Assembly (NCBI RefSeq): GCF_021696945.1
Contig: NZ_JACYHE010000001.1
Span: 144,302 to 208,301, forward strand
Direction of reading: 5' to 3'
DNA from: Streptomyces sp. JJ36
Lineage (GTDB): Bacteria > Actinomycetota > Actinomycetes > Streptomycetales > Streptomycetaceae
DNA length: 64,000 bases
In this document: piece by piece, positions 1-9,597 of the stretch
How positions within the stretch are numbered: the first letter of the stretch is position 1
Layout: each line of letters opens with the position of its first letter
Program-made: the position numbers and the translations under genes
Notes under the pieces: generated by a model
Database searches by the model: none
Seen by the model: only the letters and a program-made list of their open reading frames with translations
Told to the model about the DNA's origin: nothing

Positions 1-455
1 GTCTCCATCGGCTCGTGCACCGACTTGCGCTGCATGACCGAGGGGGCCTGCAGCTCGAGGGCGCGACGGGATTCGGTCTCGATCTCGCCGAGGCCGTCCA
101 CCGGGTTGCCCAGGGGGTCCACGACGCGGCCGAGGTAGCCCTCGCCCACCGGGACCGAGAGCACCTCGCCGGTGCGGTGCACCTGCTGGCCCTCCTCGAT
201 GCCGCTGAACTCACCGAGGATGACCGCGCCGACCTCGCGCTCCTCAAGGTTGAGGGCGAGGCCGAGGGTGCCGTCCTCGAACTTCAGCAGCTCGTTCGCC
301 ATGGCCGAGGGCAGTCCCTCGACCTTCGCGATGCCGTCACCGGCAACGCTGACCGTCCCGACCTCTTCGCGCGAGGCCGCGTCCGGCGTGTACGACTGGA
401 CAAAGTTCTCCAGCGCGTCCCGGATCTCATCCGGCCGGATCGTGAGCTCCGCCAT
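1..455 (-). CDS. atpA: F1Fo ATP synthase subunit alpha, N-terminal part (cut by window edge)
   Basis: Encodes the first 151 residues of the non-catalytic alpha subunit of the F1 head; the rest lies left of the window. The translation begins [18 protein letters not shown] and contains the beta-barrel segment [16 protein letters not shown] and the stretch [15 protein letters not shown] typical of AtpA. The ATG at 453-455 is preceded by GGAG and AGGGAACC purine-rich sequence. It is the last gene visible of the atpIBEFHA order and sits 100 bases downstream of atpH, with a hairpin in the gap. The reading frame stays open to base 1, so this is edge truncation and not a broken gene. Confidence 0.97.
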   Translation of the reverse strand, partial: MAELTIRPDEIRDALENFVQSYTPDAASREEVGTVSVAGDGIAKVEGLPSAMANELLKFEDGTLGLALNLEEREVGAVILGEFSGIEEGQQVHRTGEVLSVPVGEGYLGRVVDPLGNPVDGLGEIETESRRALELQAPSVMQRKSVHEPME

Positions 456-478
456 CTGGGTTCCCTGCTCTCCTTGTT

Positions 479-507
479 GGGCCCGTAAGTCTTGTCATTT
501 ACGGCCC
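479..507 (-). other. Intercistronic hairpin between atpH and atpA
   Basis: Arms GGGCCCGTAA (479-488) and TTACGGCCC (499-507) pair over 9 bp with one bulged C and a 10-base loop. It lies inside the atp transcription unit, so it more likely modulates mRNA stability or read-through than ends transcription; there is no T tract. Role is inferred. Confidence 0.45.
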
Positions 508-555
508 AACTCGGGCCGCTAGTGGTGCTTGTTGAGTTGGTGTACGGCCGTGCCG

Positions 556-1371
556 TCAGCCGGCCACCCGGCGCTTCGCCTCGTCCAGGCGGTCCGCGAG
601 GGAACCGTTGATCACCTCGTCGCCGATGCGGACCGTGATCCCGCCGAGGATCTCCGGGTCCACGTCCAGGTTGAGGTGCACCTGGCGTCCGTACAGCGCG
701 GCCAGCGCGGCGCCGAGGCGCTCCCGCTGCCGGTCGCTGAGCGGCACGGCGGAGGTGACCACCGCGACCGAACGGTCCCGGCGCTCCGCCGCGAGCTTGG
801 AGAGGGCTTCCAGCCCGCTCTCCAGGCTACGTCCTCGCGGACGGGTCACGAGGCGGGTGATCAGCCGCTCCGTGGCCGGCCGCGCCCGGCTGCCGAGCAG
901 CTCCTGCAGAAGCCGCGCCTTGGCCGAGGCGGGGGCGGTCCGGCTGGTCAGCGCGGCCCGCAGCCCGGGTGAGGAGGCGACCGTCCGGCCGAACCGGAAG
1001 ATCTCGTCCTCGGTGTCCTCCAGCGAACCCTCGCGCTCGGCCGCGACGAGGTCGGCGGTGTCCGCCAGCTCCTCGATCGTGTCGACCAGGTCGCGCGAGG
1101 AGGACCAGCGGGAGCGGACCATCCCGGACACCAGGTCCACGGCCGCCCCGCCGACCTGCTCGCCCAGCAGCCGCCCGACCAGCTCGGCCTTGGCCTCGCC
1201 GGGCTGCGCCGGGTCGGTGAGGACCCGGCGCAGCGACACCTCACGGTCGAGCAGCGCGGTGACGGCGGCCAGCTCGTCGGCGAGGGCCGCCGCGTCGACC
1301 GACGTGCTGTCGGTCAGGGCGGTCAGCCGCTCGCGCGCGGCAGCCTGTGCCTCGCGGCTCGCTCCATTCAT
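556..1371 (-). CDS. atpH: F1Fo ATP synthase subunit delta
   Basis: Delta (OSCP-type) subunit of the peripheral stalk, joining the F1 head to subunit b. At 271 residues it is longer than the roughly 180 residues of enterobacterial AtpH, as is usual in actinobacteria. The C-terminal part carries the conserved signature: SVAVVTSAVPLSDRQRERLG, then LNLDVDPEILGGITVRIGDE and a terminal SLADRLDEAKRRVAG. The ATG at 1369-1371 is 25 bases after the atpF stop. The protein is cytosolic, with no membrane segment. It sits in the normal atpF-atpH-atpA order. Confidence 0.97.
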   Translation of the reverse strand: MNGASREAQAAARERLTALTDSTSVDAAALADELAAVTALLDREVSLRRVLTDPAQPGEAKAELVGRLLGEQVGGAAVDLVSGMVRSRWSSSRDLVDTIEELADTADLVAAEREGSLEDTEDEIFRFGRTVASSPGLRAALTSRTAPASAKARLLQELLGSRARPATERLITRLVTRPRGRSLESGLEALSKLAAERRDRSVAVVTSAVPLSDRQRERLGAALAALYGRQVHLNLDVDPEILGGITVRIGDEVINGSLADRLDEAKRRVAG

Positions 1372-1396
1372 CGGTCACACTCCCCGGCTCGCGCGC

Positions 1397-1945
1397 TCAT
1401 CGTGCCGCCTCGGCCTTCTCCTCGAGCTCGTCGAGGAACCGGTCGATGGTGCGGCTCTGCCGGGCGTGGTCCTCCAGGGACTCGCCGACGAGCTTGCCGG
1501 CCAGGTCCGTGGCGAGCGTCCCCACGTCCTGACGCAGCGACTGCGCGGCGGCCTTGCGGTCCGCCTCGATCTGGGCGTGACCGGCGGCGATGATCTCCTC
1601 ACGCTGCCGCTGGCCCTCGGCCCGCATCTCGGCGATCAGCTCGGCACCGCGCTGCTCGGCCTCGTTCCGCAGCCGGGCCGCCTCGTGCCGGGCCTCGGCG
1701 AGCTGGGCCTTGTACTGGTCGAGGGTCTGCTGCGCCTCGACCTTGGCCGCCTCGGCCTTCTCCATGCCGCCTTCGATGGCCTCGCGGCGCTCCTCCAGAA
1801 CCCGGTTGATGTTCGGGATGAGCTTCTTCCAGAGGAAGAAGAAGACGATGGCGAAGGCGAGCGTGCCGATGACCAGCTCTGGTACCGGCGGCACGAGAGG
1901 GTTGAGTTCCTCCCCCTCCTGCGCCAGGTGCGTCATGGCGTTCAC
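1397..1945 (-). CDS. atpF: F1Fo ATP synthase subunit b
   Basis: Peripheral-stalk subunit b (182 aa): a short N-terminus, one membrane segment at about residues 22-42 (LVIGTLAFAIVFFFLWKKLI), then a long charged coiled coil rich in Glu, Ala, Lys and Arg (for example ERREAIEGGMEKAEAAKVEA) that runs to the C-terminus and binds delta. The start is the ATG at 1943-1945; a second ATG three codons in (MTHLAQEG) is an alternative. It lies between atpE and atpH with short gaps, consistent with one transcript. Confidence 0.96.
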   Translation of the reverse strand: MNAMTHLAQEGEELNPLVPPVPELVIGTLAFAIVFFFLWKKLIPNINRVLEERREAIEGGMEKAEAAKVEAQQTLDQYKAQLAEARHEAARLRNEAEQRGAELIAEMRAEGQRQREEIIAAGHAQIEADRKAAAQSLRQDVGTLATDLAGKLVGESLEDHARQSRTIDRFLDELEEKAEAAR

Positions 1946-1986
1946 ATCAGTGCCTTTCGTCGGAACGGGCTGTCAGCGAGCCCCGG

Positions 1987-2295
<309 letters not shown>

Positions 2296-3105
2296 TCAGT
2301 GGTGCTCGGCGAGCGCGCCCTGGATGTAGCTGCACGCCAGGAGCACGAAGACGTACGCCTGGATGGCCTGGATGAAGAGCTCGAAGGCCGTCATGACGAT
2401 GGTCATGAGGAACGAGACGCCGGCGTAGGCGATGCCGATGCCGTTCAGCAGGTACCAGCTCGCGATGGTGAAGAGCACCAGCAGCACGTGGCCGGCGAAC
2501 ATGTTGGCGAAGAGCCGGACCGCGTGGGTGAACGGCCGGACCAGCAGGTTCGAGAAGAACTCGATCAGCATGGCCAGCGGCAGCACCGGGCCCAGCGACT
2601 TGTCGTAGCCGGTGAAGTTCTTGAAGGCGCCCACGAAGCCGTGCCGCCTGAACGTGAGCGAGACCCAGGTGACGTAGACGACGAGAGCCAGCACCATCGG
2701 GTAGGCGATCACCGAGGTCACCGGGAACTGGGCGAGCGGGATCACCGACCAGAGGTTCATGATCCACACGAAGAAGAAGAGGGCGACCATCAGGGGGACG
2801 TACTTCTCCCCCTCCTTCTTGCCGATGGTCTCGTAGACGACGCCGCGGCGGACGAAGTCGTAGCCGGCCTCACCGACCATCTGGAGCTTGCCGGGCACCA
2901 CCTTCGGGTTGCCGAACGCGGCCCAGAAGAAGCCGACGATCGCGATCGAACCCAGCAGGGCCAGCAGCATGACCTTGTTGAACTCGATCCCGCCCGCCGT
3001 GAAGAGCGGTTCGTGGACGAAGGAGTGGAGCCCCGGAGCCGGGAAGCCGCAACCGTCAAAGATGTGGCAATCGGTCTCGAAGGCAAGCGTCGTTTCAGCA
3101 CTCAC
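2296..3105 (-). CDS. atpB: F1Fo ATP synthase subunit a
   Basis: Integral membrane subunit a (269 aa) that forms the proton half-channels with the c ring. Several hydrophobic helices are visible. The helix with the essential arginine reads LLVRPFTHAVRLFANMFAGH, where RLFANM.AGH is the family signature; the last helix contains FELFIQAIQAYVFVLLACSY. The N-terminus faces outward and includes two Cys (CHIFDGCGF), as in other streptomycete AtpB. ATG at 3103-3105. Lies between atpI and atpE in the operon. Confidence 0.97.
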   Translation of the reverse strand: MSAETTLAFETDCHIFDGCGFPAPGLHSFVHEPLFTAGGIEFNKVMLLALLGSIAIVGFFWAAFGNPKVVPGKLQMVGEAGYDFVRRGVVYETIGKKEGEKYVPLMVALFFFVWIMNLWSVIPLAQFPVTSVIAYPMVLALVVYVTWVSLTFRRHGFVGAFKNFTGYDKSLGPVLPLAMLIEFFSNLLVRPFTHAVRLFANMFAGHVLLVLFTIASWYLLNGIGIAYAGVSFLMTIVMTAFELFIQAIQAYVFVLLACSYIQGALAEHH

Positions 3106-3352
3106 CGCGAGCTCCTTCTGCGTGGCGCATGGATACGGCTACCTCGATGTGTCGGCGTGGCACACGGCCACGGAGCGGCACTGGACTGGACTTGCGAATG
3201 TTGGTGACGGCGGCTGCTCAGCGGGCTGGGCCTTCCGTGACCGGCCGTCGACGACGTCACCGGCGGGGCCTGGGCCGCACGCACCTGCTGCGCCGCAGTT
3301 GGGAAGGGACGATAGCAGTTGCTTGAACCCGCCTTTACCCCGGCCCCGGGCG

Positions 3353-3799
3353 TCACGAACGCGCTCCCGTGGCGGCGGCCTTCGCCTGCCCGTCGCCGGT
3401 CTGCGACTCCGGCTGGACGTAGAGGATCTTCGCCTTCATGTGCGCCCGGGCCTGAGCCGCGATCCACACGAGGGTGGCACCGAGAAGGGTGAACGCGAAA
3501 GCCCGGGTGTCGAAGAGCGTGGTGTCCCGGAACACCGCGAGCACGACGGCGAGCAGCAGGATCTGGGTGGTGTAGAGCACCAGGCCCATCGCCTGGAAGA
3601 GATGCGGGAGGGACTCGGCGGTCTTCTGCAGACCGGCCAGGCCCATCCCCATGAAGAGGATCACGACCGCTGCTCCGGCTGCGGCGCCGATCACCCCCTC
3701 GCCACCGGCGAGCACGCCGCCGACGGCCATGCCCACACCGCCCGCGAGGGCGGTCGGGACGGCGCAGCGCAGCAACATGCGAGCGTCGTTCGACTGCAT
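3353..3799 (-). CDS. atpI: ATP synthase subunit I-like membrane protein
   Basis: Small membrane protein (148 aa) at the head of the atp operon, where AtpI sits. It has four hydrophobic segments, for example VIGAAAGAAVVILFMGMGLA and VLYTTQILLLAVVLAVF, and a hydrophilic tail. AtpI proteins are thought to help c-ring assembly or Mg2+ supply; that role is taken from the family, not from a motif here. The ATG at 3797-3799 has GGAG nearby; a longer frame from 3895 adds an Arg-rich stretch with no support. Confidence 0.85.
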   Translation of the reverse strand: MQSNDARMLLRCAVPTALAGGVGMAVGGVLAGGEGVIGAAAGAAVVILFMGMGLAGLQKTAESLPHLFQAMGLVLYTTQILLLAVVLAVFRDTTLFDTRAFAFTLLGATLVWIAAQARAHMKAKILYVQPESQTGDGQAKAAATGARS

Positions 3800-3929
3800 G
3801 GGGGTTACTCCGGGGAGTCGGGGGCGTCTGTCGTCGCTGACGAGCGTATCCCCGGCTTCTGGAGGCGCGTTCCTCCGGCCGGAGAACCGTCGCACTACGG
3901 TCCTTCGGGCTGGTCACCGGGTTCTCGTG

Positions 3930-3985
3930 AACGGTATCACAAACTATTTGATGAGGTCTTTACCTACTTGGTGTGCTGCCCGTCA
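3930..3985 (-). promoter_or_regulatory. AT-rich region likely carrying the atp operon promoter
   Basis: The 267-base gap between atpI and the upstream gene contains an unusually AT-rich stretch on the minus strand (reads CAAATAGTTTGTGATACC). It includes an imperfect dyad ATCA(C)AAA-CTA-TTTGAT. I see no clean -35/-10 pair, so the promoter call is by position and composition only. Confidence 0.3.
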
Positions 3986-4066
3986 CACAAGTGAGTGCAC
4001 CAACGCTCATCTTGCTGACGCGGCAGCGAGCCGTCTGCCGACGGCGGTTGGCCGCCCCTGCGACCG

Positions 4067-5539
4067 TCAGCCGCCGTCGTCGGGGCGCCGGCGGAGGGCG
4101 AAGCGGGACCGTTCGCCGAGCGCCGTGGAGCCGTTCAGTCCCGCGAAGGCCGGCTCGCGCTCACCGCCGTCCGGTGCCGGGGCCGCGTCCCGCAGCCGCG
4201 ACGGCTCGGCGGCCTCCTCACCGGCTTCGTCACCTGTCCCCTCGCCGGCCTCCCGGGCGGCCGCGCCGGCTGCCGCGGGCTCCTCGTCGGAGCCTCCCGC
4301 CGCGTCGTCCGCTACGGCGTCACCCTCTGCCGCGTCACCGTCCGCCCCGTCCCTGCCGGACGCCGCCGCCCTGCGGCGGCGATAGCGCGGGGGCACCAGC
4401 GGCTGGGCCCAGCGCGGCACCCGCGGACGGAAGCGCGGCAGCAGCAGCACCACCAGCCCGACGGCGCTGAACACCATCATCACCAGCACGATCACCAGGC
4501 TGGAGGACTGCACGGAGAAGGCCACCGCGCTGAACGCGATCAGCGCCGACCAGAAGTACATGATCAGCACCGCGCGACTGTGCGAGTGCCCGATCTCCAG
4601 CAGCCGGTGGTGCAGATGGCCGCGGTCGGCCGCGAAGGGCGACTGTCCCTTCCAGGTACGGCGGACGACGGCCAGCACCAGGTCCGCGACCGGCACCGCG
4701 ATGATCGTCAGGGGGAGCAGCAGCGGCATGTAGACCGGCACCATCGCGTAGACGCCGGAGCGGATCGAGCCCTCGTGGTTGGTGATCCGGTCGGGGTCGA
4801 CCTGCCCGGTGATGGACACGGCCGCGGCCGCCAGCACCAGACCGATCAGCATGGACCCGGAGTCGCCCATGAAGATCCGCGCGGGGTGGCTGTTGTGCGG
4901 CAGGAACCCGAGGCAGACGCCCACCAGCACCGCGGCGAACAGCGCGGCGGGCGCGGCCTCCTCGATGCCGTGGCCGTACCACATCCGGTAGGCGTAGACG
5001 AAGAACGCGGCGGCGGCGATGCCGACCATCCCGGAGGCCAGCCCGTCCAGGCCGTCCACGAAGTTCACCGCGTTGATGGTGATCACCACCAGCGCCACGG
5101 TGAGCAGGGTGCCCTGCAGGGGGGTCAGTGCGACATTGCCCACACCGGGCACCGGGAGCCAGAGGATGGTGAGGCCCTGGAGCACCATGACGCCCGCGGC
5201 GATCATCTGCCCGCCCAGCTTGACCAGGGCGTCCACGCCCCACTTGTCGTCCAGCACGCCGAGCAGCCAGATCAGTCCGGCGCCGGAGAGCAGGGCCCGC
5301 GGTTCATCGGAAAGGGTGAAGACCTCCCCGATGTTGGTGAGCTGCGAGGCGACGACCAGCCCGGCGCACAGCCCCCCGAACATCGCGATGCCGCCCAGCC
5401 GGGGGGTCGGCTCGCGGTGCACGTCACGGGCACGGATCTCCGGCATGGCGCCGGCCGCGATGGCGAACTTCCGCACCGGGCCGGTCAGCAGATAGGTGAC
5501 CGCCGCCGTGACGCAGAGGGTCAGCAGATACTCACGCAC
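4067..5539 (-). CDS. Polyprenyl-phosphate sugar-1-phosphate transferase (MraY/WecA/TagO family)
   Basis: Multi-spanning membrane enzyme (490 aa) that transfers a sugar-1-phosphate, most likely GlcNAc-1-P, onto undecaprenyl phosphate to start a cell-wall glycopolymer. Family motifs are visible: REPTPRLGGIAMFGGL, the Asp pair in WLLGVLDDKWG, NAVNFVDGLDGLASG, and the catalytic FMGDSGSMLIG; a His-rich loop (DRGHLHHRLLEIGHSH) follows. The last 100 residues are a disordered Ala/Glu/Asp tail. Start chosen as the GTG at 5537-5539 (VREYLLTLC) with GGGGAG upstream; an open frame reaches back to 5578. Lies next to a phosphatase-like gene and upstream of the atp operon, as in Streptomyces. Confidence 0.9.
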   Translation of the reverse strand: MREYLLTLCVTAAVTYLLTGPVRKFAIAAGAMPEIRARDVHREPTPRLGGIAMFGGLCAGLVVASQLTNIGEVFTLSDEPRALLSGAGLIWLLGVLDDKWGVDALVKLGGQMIAAGVMVLQGLTILWLPVPGVGNVALTPLQGTLLTVALVVITINAVNFVDGLDGLASGMVGIAAAAFFVYAYRMWYGHGIEEAAPAALFAAVLVGVCLGFLPHNSHPARIFMGDSGSMLIGLVLAAAAVSITGQVDPDRITNHEGSIRSGVYAMVPVYMPLLLPLTIIAVPVADLVLAVVRRTWKGQSPFAADRGHLHHRLLEIGHSHSRAVLIMYFWSALIAFSAVAFSVQSSSLVIVLVMMVFSAVGLVVLLLPRFRPRVPRWAQPLVPPRYRRRRAAASGRDGADGDAAEGDAVADDAAGGSDEEPAAAGAAAREAGEGTGDEAGEEAAEPSRLRDAAPAPDGGEREPAFAGLNGSTALGERSRFALRRRPDDGG

Positions 5540-5692
5540 GGGCTCCCCAGTCGTCTCGCCGGCTGCTCCAGACCCCACACCTTACGACGCGTCCCCCGCC
5601 CGTACGGTTTCGCCTCCGCTCCGCGCCCGCCGTCCGTGTGCCCGTACGCGCCGCCCGTACGGGCCCTGCCGGACTCCGTGGCGGCAGACGCG

Positions 5693-6367
5693 TCACGCCC
5701 GCGCCCGCGCCCCGGTGAGGGCGGTGACCACCGGGTCCAGCGCCTGGCTGATCTCGTCCCCGACACTGCGGAAGTACGGGATCGGCGCGCCGTACGGGTC
5801 GTAGATCTCGTCCGCCTCCGGGCTGGGGGCGAGCAGCCAGCCGCGCAGCGCGGCCGCGGCCTGCACCAGCGCGCGGGCCCGCTCGACCACTCCGGCGGTG
5901 GTGCCGGGCGCGGGCAGGGTGGCCGGGTCTATGGCCCGGACCAGCCGGGTGAACTCCTTGAGCGTGAAGGTGCGGAGCCCCGCCGAGTGCCCCATGGAGA
6001 TCACCTGGGCGCGGTGGTCCCGGGTGGCGGTGAGCACCAGGTCGGCGCGGATCACGTGCTCGTCCAGCAGTTCCCGGCCGAGGAAGCCGTCCGGGTCGGC
6101 GCCGTGCTCCAGCAGCACGGCGGCGGCGTGCTCCTCCATGGGAGCACCCTCGTGCCCCCAGGTCCCGGCGCTCTCCACCACGATGCCGCCGCTGCGGGCA
6201 CCGCCGAGCCGGTCCGCCAGGGCGTGACGGGTCAGCCGCTCGGTGATGGGCGAGCGGCAGACGTTGCCGGTGGAGACGTGCAGGATCCGGAAGACCCCGG
6301 GGTCCGCCGGTGCTCCGGGGCCCGGCGGCTGAGCCGGTATGCCACGCCCTGCGGGCGGGGGCGTCAA
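5693..6367 (-). CDS. Low-molecular-weight protein-tyrosine-phosphatase-like protein (Ser at nucleophile position)
   Basis: About 224 aa with the LMW-PTP fold signature HVSTGNVCRSP near the N-terminus and a DP acid motif (EIYDPYG) near the C-terminus. In the family the P-loop is VCxGNxCRS, and the first Cys is the nucleophile. Here it is Ser (codon TCC), so normal Cys catalysis is not expected. I propose a TTG start at 6365-6367 that overlaps the Sua5 stop (TTGA), with GAGGTG 7 bases upstream; no ATG or GTG fits. Translational coupling to sua5 is therefore likely. Family links suggest a role in polysaccharide or envelope control; the downstream gene is the WecA-like transferase. Confidence 0.8.
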   Translation of the reverse strand: MTPPPAGRGIPAQPPGPGAPADPGVFRILHVSTGNVCRSPITERLTRHALADRLGGARSGGIVVESAGTWGHEGAPMEEHAAAVLLEHGADPDGFLGRELLDEHVIRADLVLTATRDHRAQVISMGHSAGLRTFTLKEFTRLVRAIDPATLPAPGTTAGVVERARALVQAAAALRGWLLAPSPEADEIYDPYGAPIPYFRSVGDEISQALDPVVTALTGARARA

Positions 6368-7011
6368 CTGCCCACCTCGAGGTCGGGCACGACCTTGCGC
6401 AGCTCCTCGGCGTCCAGCGCCCCGGCGCGCAGCAGCACCGGGACCGGCCCGGTGACGTCGACGATCGAGGAGGGGGCGGTGTCCGCGGTCGGCCCGCCGT
6501 CGAGATAGACCGAGACGGAGTCGCCGAGCATCTCCTGGGCTGCGTCGCAGTCCTGCGGCGCCGGGTGGCCGGTGAGGTTGGCCGAGGAGACCGCCATCGG
6601 CCCGAAGTCGGTCAGCAGCTCCAGCGCCACCGGGTGCAGCGGCATCCGTACCGCGACCGTGCCGCCGGTCTCGCCCAGGTCCCAGGTGAGCGACGGCTGG
6701 TGCCGGGCGACCAGGGTGAGCGCGCCCGGCCAGAAGGCGTCCACCAGCTCCCAGGCGGTCTCGGAGAAGTCGGTGACCAGCCCGTGCAGGGTGTTGGGCG
6801 AGCCGACCAGCACCGGGGACGGCATGCCGCGCCCGCGGCCCTTGGCCTCCAGCAGGTCGGCGACGGCCTCGGCGCTGAACGCGTCGGCGCCGACGCCGTA
6901 CACGGTGTCCGTGGGCAGCACGACCAGCTCTCGGCGGCGCACGGCGGCGGCGGCCTCGCGCAGCCCGGTCCTGCGGTCGGTGGCGTCGGAGCAGTCGTAA
7001 CGGCGTGCCAT
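6364..7011 (-). CDS. L-threonylcarbamoyladenylate synthase (Sua5/YrdC/TsaC)
   Basis: Makes threonylcarbamoyl-AMP from threonine, bicarbonate and ATP, the first step of t6A37 modification in ANN-decoding tRNAs. The 215-aa protein contains the YrdC-domain signatures VVLPTDTVYGVGADAFS, KGRGRGMPSPVLVGS, and AVSSANLTGHPAP. It is the short form without a long C-terminal Sua5 domain. The ATG at 7009-7011 abuts the prmC stop (7012-7014), and its own stop overlaps the next gene, so prmC-sua5-phosphatase probably form one translated unit. Confidence 0.93.
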   Translation of the reverse strand: MARRYDCSDATDRRTGLREAAAAVRRRELVVLPTDTVYGVGADAFSAEAVADLLEAKGRGRGMPSPVLVGSPNTLHGLVTDFSETAWELVDAFWPGALTLVARHQPSLTWDLGETGGTVAVRMPLHPVALELLTDFGPMAVSSANLTGHPAPQDCDAAQEMLGDSVSVYLDGGPTADTAPSSIVDVTGPVPVLLRAGALDAEELRKVVPDLEVGS

Positions 7012-7893
7012 CTACGGCACCTCCCTGCGGGCTGTGGCGAATCGTGGGCGGTTGTTCAGGTCGGGGTGATCGGCGGCGTCCGACCATCCGCGGTCCTCGG
7101 CGAAGATCCACGGCACCTGGCCGCCCTGGGTGTCGGCGTGCTCGACGACCACGACTCCTCCGGGCCGCAGCAGCCGGTGCGCCGTGCGCTCCAGTCCGCG
7201 GATGACGTCGAGACCGTCCTCCCCGGAGAACAACGCGAGCTGGGGGTCGTGGTCGCGGGCTTCCGGAGCCACATACTCCCACTCGGTGAGGGGGATGTAG
7301 GGCGGGTTGGAGATGACGAGGTCGACCTGGCCGTCCAGCTCGGGGAGCGCGCGCAGCGCGTCGCCGTGGTGCAGCACGACCCGGCTGCCCTCCACGTTCT
7401 TGCGCGCCCACCCGTACGCGGCCTCGTCCAGCTCGACGGCGTGCACCCGGGAGCGGGGCACCTCCTGGGCCAGGGCCAGGGCGATCGCGCCGGAGCCGGT
7501 GCACAGGTCGACGATCAGCGGCTCGGCGACGTCCATCGCCCGGACCGCGTCTATCGCCCAGCCGACGACCGACTCGGTCTCCGGGCGCGGCACGAAGACC
7601 CCGGGGCCGACCTGGAGTTCGAGATAGCGGAAGAAGGCACGGCCGGTGATGTGCTGGAGCGGCTCCCGGGCCTCGCGGCGGGCGACGGCCTCCCAGTAGC
7701 GGGCGTCGAAGTCGGCGTCGGCGACGCGGTGGAGTTCGCCGCGCTTCACGCCGTGCACGAAGGCGGCCAGCTCCTCCGCGTCGAAGCGCGGGGAGGGCAC
7801 ACCGGCGTCGGCCAGTCGCTGGGTGGCCTGCGCCACCTCGGCGAGCAGCACCGGTCGGGACTGGGGGGTGCGTCCCCCGGGGGATGGCTGCAC
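7012..7893 (-). CDS. prmC: Release-factor glutamine N5-methyltransferase
   Basis: Methylates the Gln of the GGQ motif in RF1/RF2 using SAM. The protein (293 aa with the chosen start) has the N-terminal helical domain, then the Rossmann methyltransferase core: IVDLCTGSGAIALALAQ (SAM binding) and the catalytic VISNPPYIP. The hallmark FVPRPETE is also present. A GTG at 7891-7893 with GGAGGA upstream was chosen; an open frame starts at 7938. It lies directly downstream of prfA, whose product is its substrate, and is followed without gap by sua5. Confidence 0.94.
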   Translation of the reverse strand: MQPSPGGRTPQSRPVLLAEVAQATQRLADAGVPSPRFDAEELAAFVHGVKRGELHRVADADFDARYWEAVARREAREPLQHITGRAFFRYLELQVGPGVFVPRPETESVVGWAIDAVRAMDVAEPLIVDLCTGSGAIALALAQEVPRSRVHAVELDEAAYGWARKNVEGSRVVLHHGDALRALPELDGQVDLVISNPPYIPLTEWEYVAPEARDHDPQLALFSGEDGLDVIRGLERTAHRLLRPGGVVVVEHADTQGGQVPWIFAEDRGWSDAADHPDLNNRPRFATARREVP

Positions 7894-7959
7894 GTCCTTG
7901 AGTCCTCCACCCGTTCCGTACGCGCGCGGGGTGCGCACGTGTCGTGCGTTGTCGAGCGG

Positions 7960-9030
<1,071 letters not shown>

Positions 9031-9126
9031 CGTGGTGGTCCTTTGTCGTAGAAGGCGCGTACAGCGTGGCGGCGTCCAGGACGCCGAAGGCCGGACGGGA
9101 CGGGGGTGTCGGGTGCGTGTGGCGAC

Positions 9127-9174
9127 AAAAAGCGCCGGTCCGGCCGCCCGGGCGGGCGGCCGAGGACCGGCGCT
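9127..9174 (-). terminator. Rho-independent terminator after rpmE
   Basis: Very stable hairpin: AGCGCCGGTCC+GGCCGCCC on one arm and the complementary GGGCGGCC+GGACCGGCGCT on the other, 19 bp with a 2-base bulge and a 4-base loop. On the minus strand it is followed by TTTT (9130-9127), 11 bases after the rpmE stop. Confidence 0.85.
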
Positions 9175-9184
9175 CCTCGGGTCG

Positions 9185-9409
9185 CTACTTCTTGCCGGAA
9201 CCGGCGCCCTTGCCGAAGCGGGCCTCGAAGCGGGCCACGCGGCCACCGGTGTCGAGGATCTTCTGCTTGCCCGTGTAGAAGGGGTGGCAGGCCGAGCAGA
9301 TGTCGGCCCGGATGGTCCCGCCGGGCATGGTGCTACGGGTGGTGAACGAGTTGCCGCAGGTGCAGCTCACCTGGGTCTCGCCGTACTCCGGGTGGATGTC
9401 GCGCTTCAA
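9185..9409 (-). CDS. rpmE: 50S ribosomal protein L31
   Basis: L31, 74 aa, starting [13 protein letters not shown] from a TTG at 9407-9409, with AGGAG 5 bases upstream; the GTG two codons earlier would overlap the ribosome-binding site. It carries the zinc-type cysteines (SCTCGNSF and [10 protein letters not shown], i.e. a C+ L31 using four Cys), so a zinc-free paralog under zinc control may exist elsewhere. C-terminal [18 protein letters not shown] is a standard streptomycete L31 end. It lies between the LCP gene and prfA and is followed by a strong terminator. Confidence 0.97.
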   Translation of the reverse strand: MKRDIHPEYGETQVSCTCGNSFTTRSTMPGGTIRADICSACHPFYTGKQKILDTGGRVARFEARFGKGAGSGKK

Positions 9410-9597
9410 GGTCACTCCTAGGTTCGGGAGGGCGCCGGGTCGCGACGCGGTCTGCGACGCGTGAACCGGGGCCGACGTACCAGTTTGCCACTACTGGCCG
9501 TACCGCCCAAAACCGGGGTCGGGGGCCGGTTATTCCCCCGGTCGTCCCCCGTCGTCCACCCGGTCTTCCTCCCCGGCGTCCTGCCCGGGAGGACGCC

